DNA from: Toxorhynchites rutilus septentrionalis
Taxonomy: Eukaryota > Arthropoda > Insecta > Diptera > Culicidae
Reading direction: 5' to 3'
Assembly (NCBI RefSeq): GCF_029784135.1
Contig: NC_073746.1
Coordinates: 231,558,024 to 231,622,023, forward strand
DNA: 64,000 bases
Within the stretch, counting starts at the first letter, position 1, and the number at the start of each line of letters is the position of its first letter. The notes under the pieces are model-generated. The model saw only the letters and a list, made by a program, of their open reading frames with translations. It was not told where the DNA came from and searched no databases. Positions 10,536 to 21,894 of this stretch are shown in pieces. Made by a program: the position numbers and the translations under genes.

Positions 10536-11688
10536 AAGTGGTCCGAAAAATCAAATTTTTCCACATTTTCCCAAAAATGACAAATGAAACTTTTGAATCA
10601 CTGAACCGATTTAGATGATCGACATATAAAATTGAAACTAATGACATAGCCTTTTATTGGAAAATATTTAACTTGCGAAAAAAATAGTTATATTTTAGTA
10701 ATTATTGATTGTAGTCGTTTTTTATTTTTTTATGACTCTGGACTAGAGGGCGCTATATTTTTTTATATTTTTTCTTGAAAGGTGAGGATTTTTTACATAA
10801 CATATCTCGATATCAGATATGCTATTTTTTCGTTTTTTTAGATATGATTTTTCAAAGTTACCCGATGGTTCGGAAAATCATTTTTCCCCCTTTGTCCAAA
10901 AATAACTTTCTGCAAAAAATCATAACATCTGAACTACTCAACCGATTTAGATGATCGATATATTAAATTGAAGAAAATTTGAAAAATATCACAATTGCGG
11001 GAACATTGGGTTCTAGTAGCATAGGTCTAGTTTAGTCACACATGAATATTGATCGAAGACTTAAAACATGTTAAATTTCCAAAATTATAACTTAAAAGCG
11101 ATAATTATAGCATCTCTGATATCGAGATATGTTAGGTAAATAATCCTCAGCTTTCCATAAAAAATATAAAAAAATATAGCGCTCCTATCTTTAACCGAGA
11201 AAACTATGAAAAACTAACTCAATCAATAATTACAAAAACAAAAATTCAATTTTTCTCAAAAGTAATATTTTTTCAAAGAAAAATAACTCGTAAGCTTCAA
11301 TTTGATATGCCGATGATATGAATCGGTCCAATAGTTCAAAAGTTATGACTTTTTGTAGTGGGAAAAATGGGGAAAAATTGTTTTTCGAACCATCGATTAG
11401 TTCTGAAAAATCATATTTCATAAACGAAAAAATAGCATCTCTGATATCGAGATATTTTATGTAAAAAACTCTCAGCTTTCAAGTCCAAAGCCATGCAAAC
11501 ATTAAAAAAACGACTGCAATCAATAATTACGAAAATAGGATCCATATTATCTGCAAGTTCAATATTTCTCAATTAAAGCTCATTGGCTTCAATTTGATAT
11601 GTCGATCATCTAAATCGGTTAAAAATTATAAATTTTTGAAAAAAGTCATTCTGGGAAAAGTGGAAAAAATAATTTTTTGGATCACCCT
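10536..11688. mobile_element. Foldback-type repeat with internal inverted copies
   Basis: The ends (AGTGGTCCGAAAAAT near 10537 and ATTTTTTGGATCACC near 11672-11686) are inverted. Motifs such as ATATCTCGATATCAGA, CCGATTTAGATGATCGA and GATGGTTCGGAAAA recur in both orientations inside. Non-coding and very AT-rich; consistent with a foldback MITE built from two nested inverted units. Confidence 0.5.
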
Positions 11689-12347
11689 AAAACGGAAATG
11701 GGCACCCGAATGAAAAAATAAAAAAAATACGAGTTTAATGTTTTGCGATAAAGAACAAAATTACCACTTTTGACGAAGATCTGAGAACCACTATATTGGT
11801 TTGGCATGGAATGGCTGTATATAAGTTAAGGACCCTATTCGGGCTTTCGGAAGAATGATGTAAACTCTAAGACATCTGACTTAAGACTGGTTTATTATTA
11901 TTCTTTAACCAAGCGAGAAACGTTTCTATGTCACGCTGCACTTATCCTTATCGCAGTCTCCTGTGTATCGCTTCATCGCTGGTGGTAAAAACTCGTTCTC
12001 CTATCGCATTTCCTATTCTCGTCGTAGCTTATCTCTTCCATGTGGCTGAGGTCTGTGTTTATGTTTGTTTTGGTTGTTTGCTCAATTGTTTCAGTTTCTG
12101 AGCTTGGTTTTGTTCTGTTGGTTGAAGCGCGTTTAGTGCTTCTTCCAATGTCCGTTGCTGCTCTTTGAGGCGGGTCAGTTGAGCTGACATAACTTATATA
12201 TATATACAAAATACAATCTTACGTGCATCGCGATGTACAAAGTATTAATGAATATGTGAAAATTAACGTTAAAAGACATTTCTATAGATCTGCACACTTT
12301 TACAGACTTTTCCACATTTTTAACAGACATTCACATGTTTTTACAGA
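11689..12347. other. Repeat-like DNA, possible minus-strand solo LTR
   Basis: Contains a ~56-bp block (11763-11818, ending TTGGCATGGAATGGCTG) that recurs at 15258-15314. It is followed by sequence beginning TTAAGGACCCTATTCGGGC that could be an LTR on the minus strand. No matching second LTR or target duplication was found. Confidence 0.3.
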
Positions 12348-12834
12348 CTTTTTTTAAAAATCATCTGGCATCTCTTCCTTCCACTTTTTATCGAATATTT
12401 TCAAATCGCAGGAGTAAACATTTACGTGACTTTGACTTCGTTTGCTTTTATTTCGTTCGGAAAAATGTTATGTCAAAGAGAAGGGACATTAAAAATGCGT
12501 TGCTCAGTGAAAGGCTGAGATGCTCTTCCAGAGATGCAATGGTTAATTAAATAATTGACGGAAAAATGTAGTTCGTTCATTTTATAATTTTAATTATTTT
12601 TGCCCTTGACAACAATACCTCTTTTATGGTGTTGATTATCATAAGAAAAATAACACTCCTGATCGTTGGATCTCTTTTGACATTTCAATTGGATCTTTTT
12701 TGACAGCCGTTTTGATTCAGTCCGCACTACCTAGCTAGTAAGTATAAATCGATTTTTCTTCATGGGAATCATATGTAAACAAGACGAGTTTGAATTTGTT
12801 GAAAAGCCTCAAGTCTCTAGTTAATACCATAATG

Positions 12835-13461
12835 TGCGATTCACATAGAACGTTACGGAAAAGAACGTTCACGTTCTGTCAACGTCTTCACCAATTCATA
12901 CATGCAGTCAATGCTCACACCAGCACCGTCACGTCAAATGTCAAATGAATGATTTATTAAATGTTATTCATGGTGTCGCCACCTACAACAGTTTTAACTT
13001 GCAATGACCTCTTTCGAATCAGCATACCTAGAATCAGTTCTAAATATGGAGAAAATGAATGAAAATCATTGAATTATGTTATTTGAATGCTTAAACCCCG
13101 TAGTCCTGACCCTTATCCAACAATAATAATATATAGACTATTTTTCTCGGCTAGTCGCGAATGATTTTGACTCCGAAGTTTGGAATCAAGAGATATGTTG
13201 GCATAAAAAATACAACCGAAAAAAAGCCGAGACACAAAGCCCAGACAAAAACCAAACGAGCCGTCCGTCTCCGTCAATTATTCTTTTCTACAAATCCTGC
13301 CGGTCGTTTTCGTTGAACGTATGCTGACGGGTCGTTACGTTGCCGGTGTATGTGAATGTTTCCATAAGAAATGCATGGTAGAATAACTGACGTAACGTGA
13401 CGTGACGGAACGTGGACGTGACGGAACGTGGACGTGACGTGGATGTTGTATGTGAATCGCA
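12835..13461. mobile_element. MITE with TGCGATTCACATA ends
   Basis: TGCGATTCACATA at 12835 is inverted as TATGTGAATCGCA ending 13461. Next to the right end lies a short tandem of ACGTGGACGTGACGGA-type units (13380-13440). Non-coding. No clear target duplication. Confidence 0.5.
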
Positions 13462-14144
13462 TTTAAGGCGTTCAAACGAGGCGTTAACGATTTCCTTCAA
13501 AGAGAAATTATGATCATGATTTGTCCATCTTTGATCATGGTTTGTCCGGTTTTAGGAATCACCATGAAAACCATGAAAATATTCAATTCCCAACACTTTT
13601 GCTTTAACCCTTTTCCGGGTAGTGGCAACTATATTGTCACCAACCATTTTATTTTTTTCTCTTCTTTAACAATAAATTATCACTTCTAGCCTTATGTAAT
13701 AACTAGTTCTAGATAAGCAACACACCTGGTTTTTATGAGCGCGAAAAATTAAAAAAACTATTCATTTTGAAGCCATTTTCGTGTTAACAACTACCAATTT
13801 AGAGCGGCAAGGCAAATTTTCCGAAAAGTCATGGAAGCACAGTCAATTTGTTGTAGTTTTCAATACATATGAACTGTTTAGGACCAGCTGAGTCTGATCA
13901 TGAGTTTTATTAGTTTTTTTTGTAGAAACTAACATCAAATCAAAAATGCAAATATGAAAAAAACATGTTTACCATCAAGTGTATGCCGCTAGACGGGCAG
14001 TGGCAACTATATTGCCATCATTTTTTTCAATGTTTTTAAATGTTTTGCGTATTGAAAAAAACTGTTTTTGTGTATTTTAGCATGTAAAAATGTCGATGTT
14101 GTAGGTATTGTAGTTTGCGTTGATTACATGCCTACTGCTCACGG
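13462..14144. other. Intergenic DNA, nothing recognised
   Basis: The phrase GGCAACTATATTG(T/C)CA occurs twice (near 13624 and 14003), suggesting a short diverged repeat. No gene seen. Confidence 0.4.
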
Positions 14145-14870
14145 CCCGTTAAGGTGAAGGTGGAAGGAAGCCACAAATGGCTGCCACAATGGCGCTCATT
14201 TCTTTCATCTCCCTCGCTCACTCCTCGCCCGAAAATCAATGATCTTGCGAAACAGTGTGAAGAAAATAGTCGTTTTCGCACACTTCCCATCAAGTAATAT
14301 CAACCAGACACTAATCGATTACTCACAAGATATTAAATTTTCATCTGCCGTCGCACTGTATAGTGAAAACGTCGTAAAACTCGGGCTACTGCTCTGAAAG
14401 TTAAATTTTAATTTTTCAATTTTCTGCAATGGTTTTGTTTGTATTGGTGAAAGCATCGTTATTTTTTCGACACTGATGCCAGACAATATAATCGAAACAG
14501 CTATAAAAACCCCTTAATGAAATGTTATTCCTGAGTCATAGCGTTTCATGTCATGAAAATCAATAAAATAAAATTGTGTTGATATCAATATAATTATTAT
14601 TTTTACGTTTAATGGGTCTATAATGTAAGTTTTAGCAACTTTAACATTGGTTAAGAAAATTATATTGCAGAGCTAGGAACACTGCGACGGCTGCCTATGC
14701 TTTCAGAAAAAGTCGACGTCAAAAGTCAAAAAATGGGTCTTAACGTGTTCATAACAGCCCCAATTCACATGTGTTATAAATTTGCTCATGTTACGCACTA
14801 TTACCTCATTTTTACACGTGGTTTTACCTTCACTACTACAATGGCTTCCTTCCACCTTTACCTTAAAGGG
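14145..14870. mobile_element. MITE with ~28-bp terminal inverted repeats
   Basis: The left end CCCGTTAAGGTGAAGGTGG (14145 on) and the reverse complement of the right end (to 14870) agree over about 28 bp with two mismatches, including GGTGGAAGGAAGCCA. No transposase inside, no confident target duplication. Size and termini fit a MITE. Confidence 0.65.
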
Positions 14871-15363
14871 TTGAATTCCGGACACATTTGGGCATTTCTT
14901 CGAGAGATATTATTGATTTTGTAGAGCTTATTATTTTATTATTCTTGTTGTTCTATTATAACCTTAAACCAATCCAAACGTATTTGCAGAGCAGCACTTC
15001 GCCGTATTTAAAGATGGTGAAAATGGATTGGCGAATGGTTTGAGTCGAAATAAAAAAAGTTTTATTGGAAAGGAATCTTAGAATCAAAAAGATATGTGTT
15101 CAATTGATTGTTCCAAACCCGGTTGGACATCAATAAGCCAATTCTCAGGTGTCATTCGATTTCAGTGCCTCTATTTCGTCCATCATTGCAATGTGCCACT
15201 TTTCCTTATTTCTCCTATCGCAGCCATTGAAAAATGATATCTCATAAACGAAAAAAATAACCACTTTTGACAAAAATCTGAGAACCACTATATCAGTTTG
15301 GCATGAAATGGCTGATCGTTTACCTCTTCAAATGTTTTCGGCTCGCACACACAACATTGAACC
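14871..15363. other. Intergenic DNA with a repeat shared with 11763-11818
   Basis: The block at 15258-15314 (ACTTTTGACAAAAATCTGAG and onward to TTGGCATGAAATGGCTG) matches 11763-11818 with few changes. It lies just before the LTR-like repeat. No gene seen. Confidence 0.4.
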
Positions 15364-16499
15364 TGTAAGGGGGATCCTGCTCGGGTCTTCAAAATCTCCG
15401 ACTTTCGCGCCAGAGGACCACGGCCCTCTGTCGGGATTCAAAGTTATGGTTGCCCGGACTAGCGTTTTCGCTTGGCCACGCGACAGTATCCACCTTCAAT
15501 TGACTTTTCAACCAACTTACAACCGATCCGAAATTTTCGATTTCGGAAACAACCAAATCGACCAAATCAGTTAGATTAACTCACCAAAAATTAAGTGAAA
15601 TTAAAAAAAAAAAAAAAACTAATCCAGAAACTTTCCTTCTTTCAATCGTCTATTTTTTCCAAATTAACCCTAACTCCTAACGATGACGTCGCTCTTAGCC
15701 CTACTCTATGTGTATATCCTATCTCTATAATGGTTTTCCCTACTTGGAAGGGGTTTGTGTGCGCACACTTTTGTTTCAGGGTACTCACGAATCGAACGAT
15801 GACGTTGCAGCACCGGTGATGGAACGATGGAGCAGCGTGATGTTTGCTGATGCGCTCGCACAGTGTTCCGCTCACCGACGTGAGTTTTCGGGAATCTCGC
15901 TGGCGTTGGCAGTCTTTTCCCTTGACTGAGGCAAAAACCACGGTGGAGTGTTGCCGCTTGTAGCGTACGGCAGCCGTGGGACCGAGCTTCCTCACCGATG
16001 ACCAACGCACTCCAGAATGGCCTATAGTAGTACGCAACTACGAGGCGATAGGCCACTCCGGGGGATTCTACCGACGCACCGATTCACAATGATAAATTGA
16101 ATATACTCCGGACGCGGAGCCACAAGGCTACATAAATTAATGGTGTCATTAATGCCCTGTCTACTACCGAAAATACATATTTTATTTTTAGTTTTAAATT
16201 TACCTCCGTTCCCTTGGTGCGCAAAAACTGCTGCAACCGTATTTCTTGTAGAATTGTTCTACAATAATCCTATTCACAAATAAAATTAAAATTACACAAA
16301 AAACTTATTGTCTAATTCTATAAATGACTCACTTCTATTGTTTTTTTTAATTCCACACAAACTCACGATTTTTATTAAAAAAAAACTCCGAAAATTTCTG
16401 GAATAGGAATTTCTAATTAAATCACAAAACTTTACTTGACTAAATATTATCTCACCAAAACAACTATTGAAATTTAACACTCCAAGAATCAACTGATTC
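15364..16499 (-). mobile_element. LTR-like repeat 1 (minus-strand retroelement)
   Basis: About 1.14 kb, nearly identical to 16577-17715; the differences seen are homopolymer lengths and about one substitution. The + strand begins TGTAAGGGGGATCC, so read on the minus strand it ends CTTACA, as an LTR should. No long reading frame is credible inside. Read on the minus strand this is the 3' LTR. The exact outer end (16491 or 16499) is uncertain. Confidence 0.7.
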
Positions 16500-16572
16500 G
16501 CCCGGCTAGCTCAGTCGGTAGAGCATGAGACTCTTAATCTCAGGGTCGTGGGTTCGAGCCCCACGTTGGGCG
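16500..16572 (+). tRNA. tRNA-Lys(CTT) sequence with CCA, between two LTRs
   Basis: A complete 73-nt cloverleaf: acceptor GCCCGGC/GTTGGGC, D arm GCTC/GAGC, anticodon stem TGAGA/TCTCA with loop CTCTTAA (anticodon CTT at 16533-16535), T arm GTGGG/CCCAC and discriminator G. It is directly followed by CCA (16573-16575), which eukaryotic nuclear tRNA genes do not encode. One base later the second LTR starts. On the minus strand this gives LTR-CTTACA-T-TGGCGCCCAACGTGGGGC, the classic tRNA-Lys primer-binding site of gypsy-type elements, but extended to the whole tRNA. It is therefore more likely a copied primer than an ordinary gene, though internal A and B boxes are present and transcription is possible. 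Confidence 0.85.
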
Positions 16573-16576
16573 CCAA

Positions 16577-17715
16577 TGTAAGGGGGATCCTGCTCGGGTC
16601 TTCAAAATCTCCGACTTTCGCGCCAGAGGACCACGGCCCTCTGTCGGGATTCAAAGTTATGGTTGCCCGGACTAGCGTTTTCGCTTGGCCACGCGACAGT
16701 ATCCACCTTCAATTGACTTTTCAACCAACTTACAACCGATCCGAAATTTTCGATTTCGGAAACAACCAAATCGACCAAATCAGTTAGATTAACTCACCAA
16801 AAATTAAGTGAAATTAAAAAAAAAAAAAAAAAACTAATCCAGAAACTTTCCTTCTTTCAATCGTCTATTTTTTCCAAATTAACCCTAACTCCTAACGATG
16901 ACGTCGCTCTTAGCCCTACTCTATGTGTATATCCTATCTCTATAATGGTTTTCCCTACTTGGAAGGGGTTTGTGTGCGCACACTTTTGTTTCAGGGTACT
17001 CACGAATCGAACGATGACGTTGCAGCACCGGTGATGGAACGATGGAGCAGCGTGATGTTTGCTGATGCGCTCGCACAGTGTTCCGCTCACCGACGTGAGT
17101 TTTCGGGAATCTCGCTGGCGTTGGCAGTCTTTTCCCTTGACTGAGGCAAAAACCACGGTGGAGTGTTGCCGCTTGTAGCGTACGGCAGCCGTGGGACCGA
17201 GCTTCCTCACCGATGACCAACGCACTCCAGAATGGCCTATAGTAGTACGCAACTACGAGGCGATAGGCCACTCCGGGGGATTCTACCGACGCACCGATTC
17301 ACAATGATAAATTGAATATACTCCGGACGCGGAGCCACAAGGCTACATAAATTAATGGTGTCATTAATGCCCTGTCTACTACCGAAAATACATATTTTAT
17401 TTTTAGTTTTAAATTTACCTCCGTTCCCTTGGTGCGCAAAAACTGCTGCAACCGTATTTCTTGTAGAATTGTTCTACAATAATCCTATTCACAAATAAAA
17501 TTAAAATTACACAAAAAACTTATTGTCTAATTCTATAAATGACTCATTTCTATTGTTTTTTTTAATTCCACACAAACTCACGATTTTTATTAAAAAAAAA
17601 ACTCCGAAAATTTCTGGAATAGGAATTTCTAATTAAATCACAAAACTTTACTTGACTAAATATTATCTCACCAAAACAACTATTGAAATTTAACACTCCA
17701 AGAATCAACTGATTC
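16577..17715 (-). mobile_element. LTR-like repeat 2 (minus-strand retroelement)
   Basis: Second copy of the ~1.14-kb repeat; on the minus strand it is the 5' LTR whose end abuts the tRNA-Lys-complementary site. Offset from copy 1 is 1213-1215 bp because of A-run differences. The near identity implies recent formation. The DNA just beyond it (GCTCGGCGGCTCAG from 17715) oddly resembles the 5' end of the tRNA. No 4-6-bp target duplication was found around the pair. Confidence 0.7.
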
Positions 17716-18065
17716 GCTCGGCGGCTCAGAAGGAAAAGATCGAGTCGGTTTTGTTTCGTGAATTCGAAACCTATCGAATATTCTAGAATACTTTTTCCTG
17801 TCCTTTTTTCTTACTGCTTCCGGTTTCACGAATATTGTTCGTGACTTAATTCCCGCCGCGTCATTTTTTGAATATGGAGTCTACATCGATTTATCACTTA
17901 AGTCTGATTCCAATAGGTTGTCTACTACTAGGCGTTAAATCTACTTAAACTCTATTTGAAACGACTATGCTCGTTTCAAACCTAGAAAAAAAGGAATATT
18001 TTGGGGAAACGTCAAATCATAATTCATGTTCTTACATGGTAATCGTCGCTTCTCTACAATGTGTC
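17716..18065. other. Intergenic DNA, nothing recognised
   Basis: No supported gene or element apart from the tRNA-like first bases noted for the LTR. Confidence 0.4.
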
Positions 18066-18068
18066 TTA

Positions 18069-19675
18069 GGGCTGTCCAGATACCACGTGGACAACTTTAG
18101 GGGGGTAGGGGTCACGAAATGTCCACGCTTGTCCACGGTAAGGTGGGAGGGGGTATAGATAATTTCCACGTGGACTCATTTTTTTTAATACATTACGTCT
18201 AATCTGTATGCATGTATGTGGCGATTGGCCCATGTCAAAACAAAAAAAAACTTTTAAGTAGGTAGAATGCAATTTTCGACCGATTCAGCAGGTGCTGGTA
18301 CTGTGTAAAGAAACTCTGAGAGTGCCGGTCGGGCATCCATACTTCTCTCTTCTTGATCTTTATCATTGAAATCTATATGCTGAAACCAATGCACATAAAT
18401 TGTGAGCGATCGATTCATTTTCATTGTTAGTAAAGGATAATTTATTCCGTCAGGATGAAGATAACATCACAGGCTTGGTATTGTAATATAAAAAATGGTC
18501 GACATTGTTTTCTTAGATGCGGGCTTTGATCCAGTTTCTGTTCATGATACAAAAATCACTTCCTTTCTATCTCTTCAGAACTTCCAAGGTTTTGCAAAAT
18601 TGGAAGACGAACAACAAATTCTTTTAAAGGTGCACGGCTCTTTGAAGAAGGGTTACGAGCAGCGAAGCTCTTTATTGCCCTCTATTGAAATGTGGTAATT
18701 TGTGAAATATTCTATGGGTTGGACCGGAAAGTTCGTGCCGCTATTGATGTCAATCAAATCGAGGAATCCATTAAGAATAATATTCGGTACGCGACAGATC
18801 AGTTAACAGATTCACTACTAATATCCAATAACCATCGTCCCTGAACATCTAGTGCAGCTAGCAAACTGCTACGGCGTATGGGTTCCACATTATTTGACCG
18901 AATGAATCACATCTTTATCTGCGACTCGTTCTGTATACGTTAAAAACGCCGTTTTTGTAAAAAAAATCGTGATGAGCGATGAATAGTCTTATAATTTATA
19001 ACAATTTTGAGTGGAAAATTGTTGGGATAATCGACATAAACCGTTATCTATTACCAAAGTCAGCCCTCACCCGCAGAAGGTCATCAACTATTTCAGGAAC
19101 ACATTCCTGTCAAACTCCAAAATTGCTTGCCAGATTGTCGAGGAGACATGAGGTTTGACGTTCCTGTTATGAGCTTCTTACAAACAATCAGTCGTTAATT
19201 TCCAATAAATACAGCTCGACATTAGTGATTAGATCGATAGTGTGGCATTGTTCACAAATTGCATAACGCTAGAAAATATGGATTTTGGACCTCCCTCCTC
19301 GTTAACGTATCGCAAGCTATACCCCTGAGACATAACAAGTGACACAATCTCGCCCCTTGATTATTTCACGATGATGTTCTTCGAATCTAGAATCTCATCT
19401 TGTTCGGAGATATTAAAAATTAACATACAACAAATATCGTAACGTAATCCTACGTTAACTATGTAGTCATGGTTCGGACACAACCCTACAACTTTTTTGG
19501 TTTTCCAAAAAAAAACAAATAAGAAAAAAAAATCGATTTTTTCTCCAAAAAAAGATAGAAATGTCCAAATGTCCAAAGAGAGGAGGGGTATAATAAATGT
19601 CCACGCTTGTCCACGGAGGGGGAGGGGGTGTCTAGAATCGTACTTTTTCTGTCCACGTGGTATGTAGACAGCCCC
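18069..19675. mobile_element. TIR DNA element with TTA target duplication
   Basis: Starts GGGCTGTCCAGATACCACGT and ends with the inverse of GGGGCTGTCTACATACCACG. Flanked by TTA at 18066-18068 and 19676-19678. A 3-bp TTA duplication is typical of PIF/Harbinger, so that superfamily is the first guess. Internal direct copies of TGTCCACGCTTGTCCACGG lie near each end. No intact transposase is visible; frames inside are short. Confidence 0.55.
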
Positions 19676-21894
19676 TTATCACTTGCTGTACAGTATTTTG
19701 GGGATGACGCGCAACGGTTGATGGTGATAAAATGTTGAGTAAATTGCACTGCCATAATATTCGTAGATTCTAAATCCCTTCATTTGGAAGGTGACTCCGA
19801 AATATACTCTACTTTTTTTTTAACTTTTCTTCTGGACGACTAGCGGCCCGTCCCATGTTTTCCCAAGTTTCCCGCATACTCATTGAAACAAATGAGCCCT
19901 GGTGTTTGGTTTGTTGAAATTGATTATTCAATCTTTCCACTTAAACGCGCTGGAAAAGGGAGTTGTATGTATGTAGTGTGTATGCATGTCTTCTATCTCT
20001 CTGTCTCTCTGTCTCTCTTTTCTCTCTCAGAAAATTTTAAAATTACCTTTTAGCCTCGAGGAAGCCTGTTGACTGACTGGCTAGAGCGAGAATAGAATTT
20101 AAATTTTCTTTTTACTATTATAGAGGTTTGAAACACCAAAGTTCATTTTCCTCTTACCTTGAAAAGTCCAATGAGGATAGCAAAACTAACTCTCTCGTAA
20201 CCATGAAAGAACGATTTTTAAAGTTATTTAATGGCATATTCATTCTACAGTTTTGCATTTTTATTATTATTTGTAGCATTGTGAGAAACATATCAGCCAT
20301 TTCTCCATCAAGGGGGGACCCCGATCTGGAAAATCGAAAAAATCGAATTTTTGTTTTTTGCATTTTTGAGTACTCATGCCCTAGGAAATGTTATCCCAAA
20401 AGTATTTTTCGTAAAAATGGATTATCTGAAGCGTTACATAACCGTTTTTCATATTCCTTTATTCCATTTTTTTTGAGCTTCTAAACAACGATTTTTCATG
20501 TAAAATAACTTATTTTTAAAAAAGACCGCCATTTTGGCATTTTTTTCGAATTTTCAAAAACTATGCAACGCCTCAGGTACTGCCTTAAAGCTTCAAAATA
20601 TTCATTGGAATTTGTTCTACGACACCCCGTTGCTTCTGTACTACGGATCCAGCTGTCAACAGTGTTATAATTATTATTCGTGCATTAAAAAAATGAAAAA
20701 TACAACTTCATATAAACCTTAAACAATAACCAAAATACCCGAACACAGAAGTGTATATAATATTGCCATGCCTGGAAAGCATCTAATTATTTGTTAATTT
20801 GTGTTGTGTTATTTGTAGTACCGTAAACCAGGGGCAAATCACGATTTTCAGAAAAATGTAAATATTTCCGATTTTTTTTGTTAGATTTAAACCTAATTAT
20901 TAGTAAATCAGTACTGGTGCTAAGGCCACAAAACGTTATGGAATTTGTTGAAAAAATCCTTGAGCGTTAATTTGGAAAATTTTTAGCAGAAAATTTCAAA
21001 ATTTTACTTCGGGGTGAAATTGATAAATCTATGTTTTTCAGGATTTTCTAGTGTCATACGCACAAAAATGTATACAAAATCTATTATTTCTTCACCTACG
21101 GTCATTTGAATGAGATTTGAACACTGATCTGTAGGTCATCCGGAGACCATTCCGGTTATCCTAATGTGAAATTCTTGAAATTGTCACCAATAAGCTAGTT
21201 TTGCCAAACCAAGATGTTCGATATGTCGCATGATGGGATTCGGTTCTGGTCATGCGTCGTGCTGTTTTTGTAAAATAGTATGTTTTTTACTTGTTTGAAT
21301 AGTAACTACAAGTATTTGAATGCTTATTCAACTCATCAAGTATCGGCTAGATGGATTAATATGTTTAGCGTCTATAAATATTGTTTTGATTTGTTGAAAA
21401 TATGTTTCTTTACCATAGTTGAAAATGAAAACGAAAATGCTATTTAGAAAAATATTGTTTTTTATGCAATTTAATAAGGGATTCGTTGAGAGCTATTGGC
21501 AAAAAGAACCTTCAGATGATGCTTGAACATGTCAGATCAAAAAATTATAAAATTAAATTAAACTAAATTGATCTGAAAATTTATGTTTGTTTTCATCAAT
21601 ACGTTTGATCAGTTTGCCCCCGGATGACGGTACCGTGTTCTTTGTAGCACCGGGGTGAGATTGGATCAAATCGAAAGAAATGGCAGTTAGTGATATCTAG
21701 ACAAGTATTGCAAATATTTTTGAAAGCTGTGAACCGTTTAGGAGGAGATATATTTTCACTACTTCCAGTGCATAATACTTTACTGTAATACAAATAGTTA
21801 TTGTTTAGTAATTTATCAAAATTTGATGTATTTACACATCAAGCTTAGACCCATTCCCATCCCCATCGACGGTACTTTAGCGAATTAATCTAAT

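Larger units (their letters stand above)
9673..12376. mobile_element. Possible interrupted MITE with AGATGCCAGAT ends
   Basis: AGAGATGCCAGAT near 9675 is inverted as ATCTGGCATCTCT near 12361-12373, and both ends are followed inward by TTTACAGAC-type repeats. If these are one element's termini, the foldback repeat and other DNA inside were inserted later. No matching target duplication was found, so the link is weak. Confidence 0.3.

Noticed and set aside
15642..16037. Minus-strand 131-codon frame inside the LTR-like repeat (also 16857-17252)
   Set aside because: It overlaps other long frames in the same GC-rich patch and has no domain; likely LTR non-coding sequence.
16500..16572. An ordinary functional nuclear tRNA-Lys gene
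   Set aside because: The encoded CCA and exact placement as an extended primer-binding site between LTRs fit a copied primer better; function is not excluded.
20128..20484. 118-codon frame in the F part of the large unit (repeated at 23264 and inverted copies)
   Set aside because: It recurs only because the DNA recurs; composition is low-complexity and the inverted copies differ in start and end.
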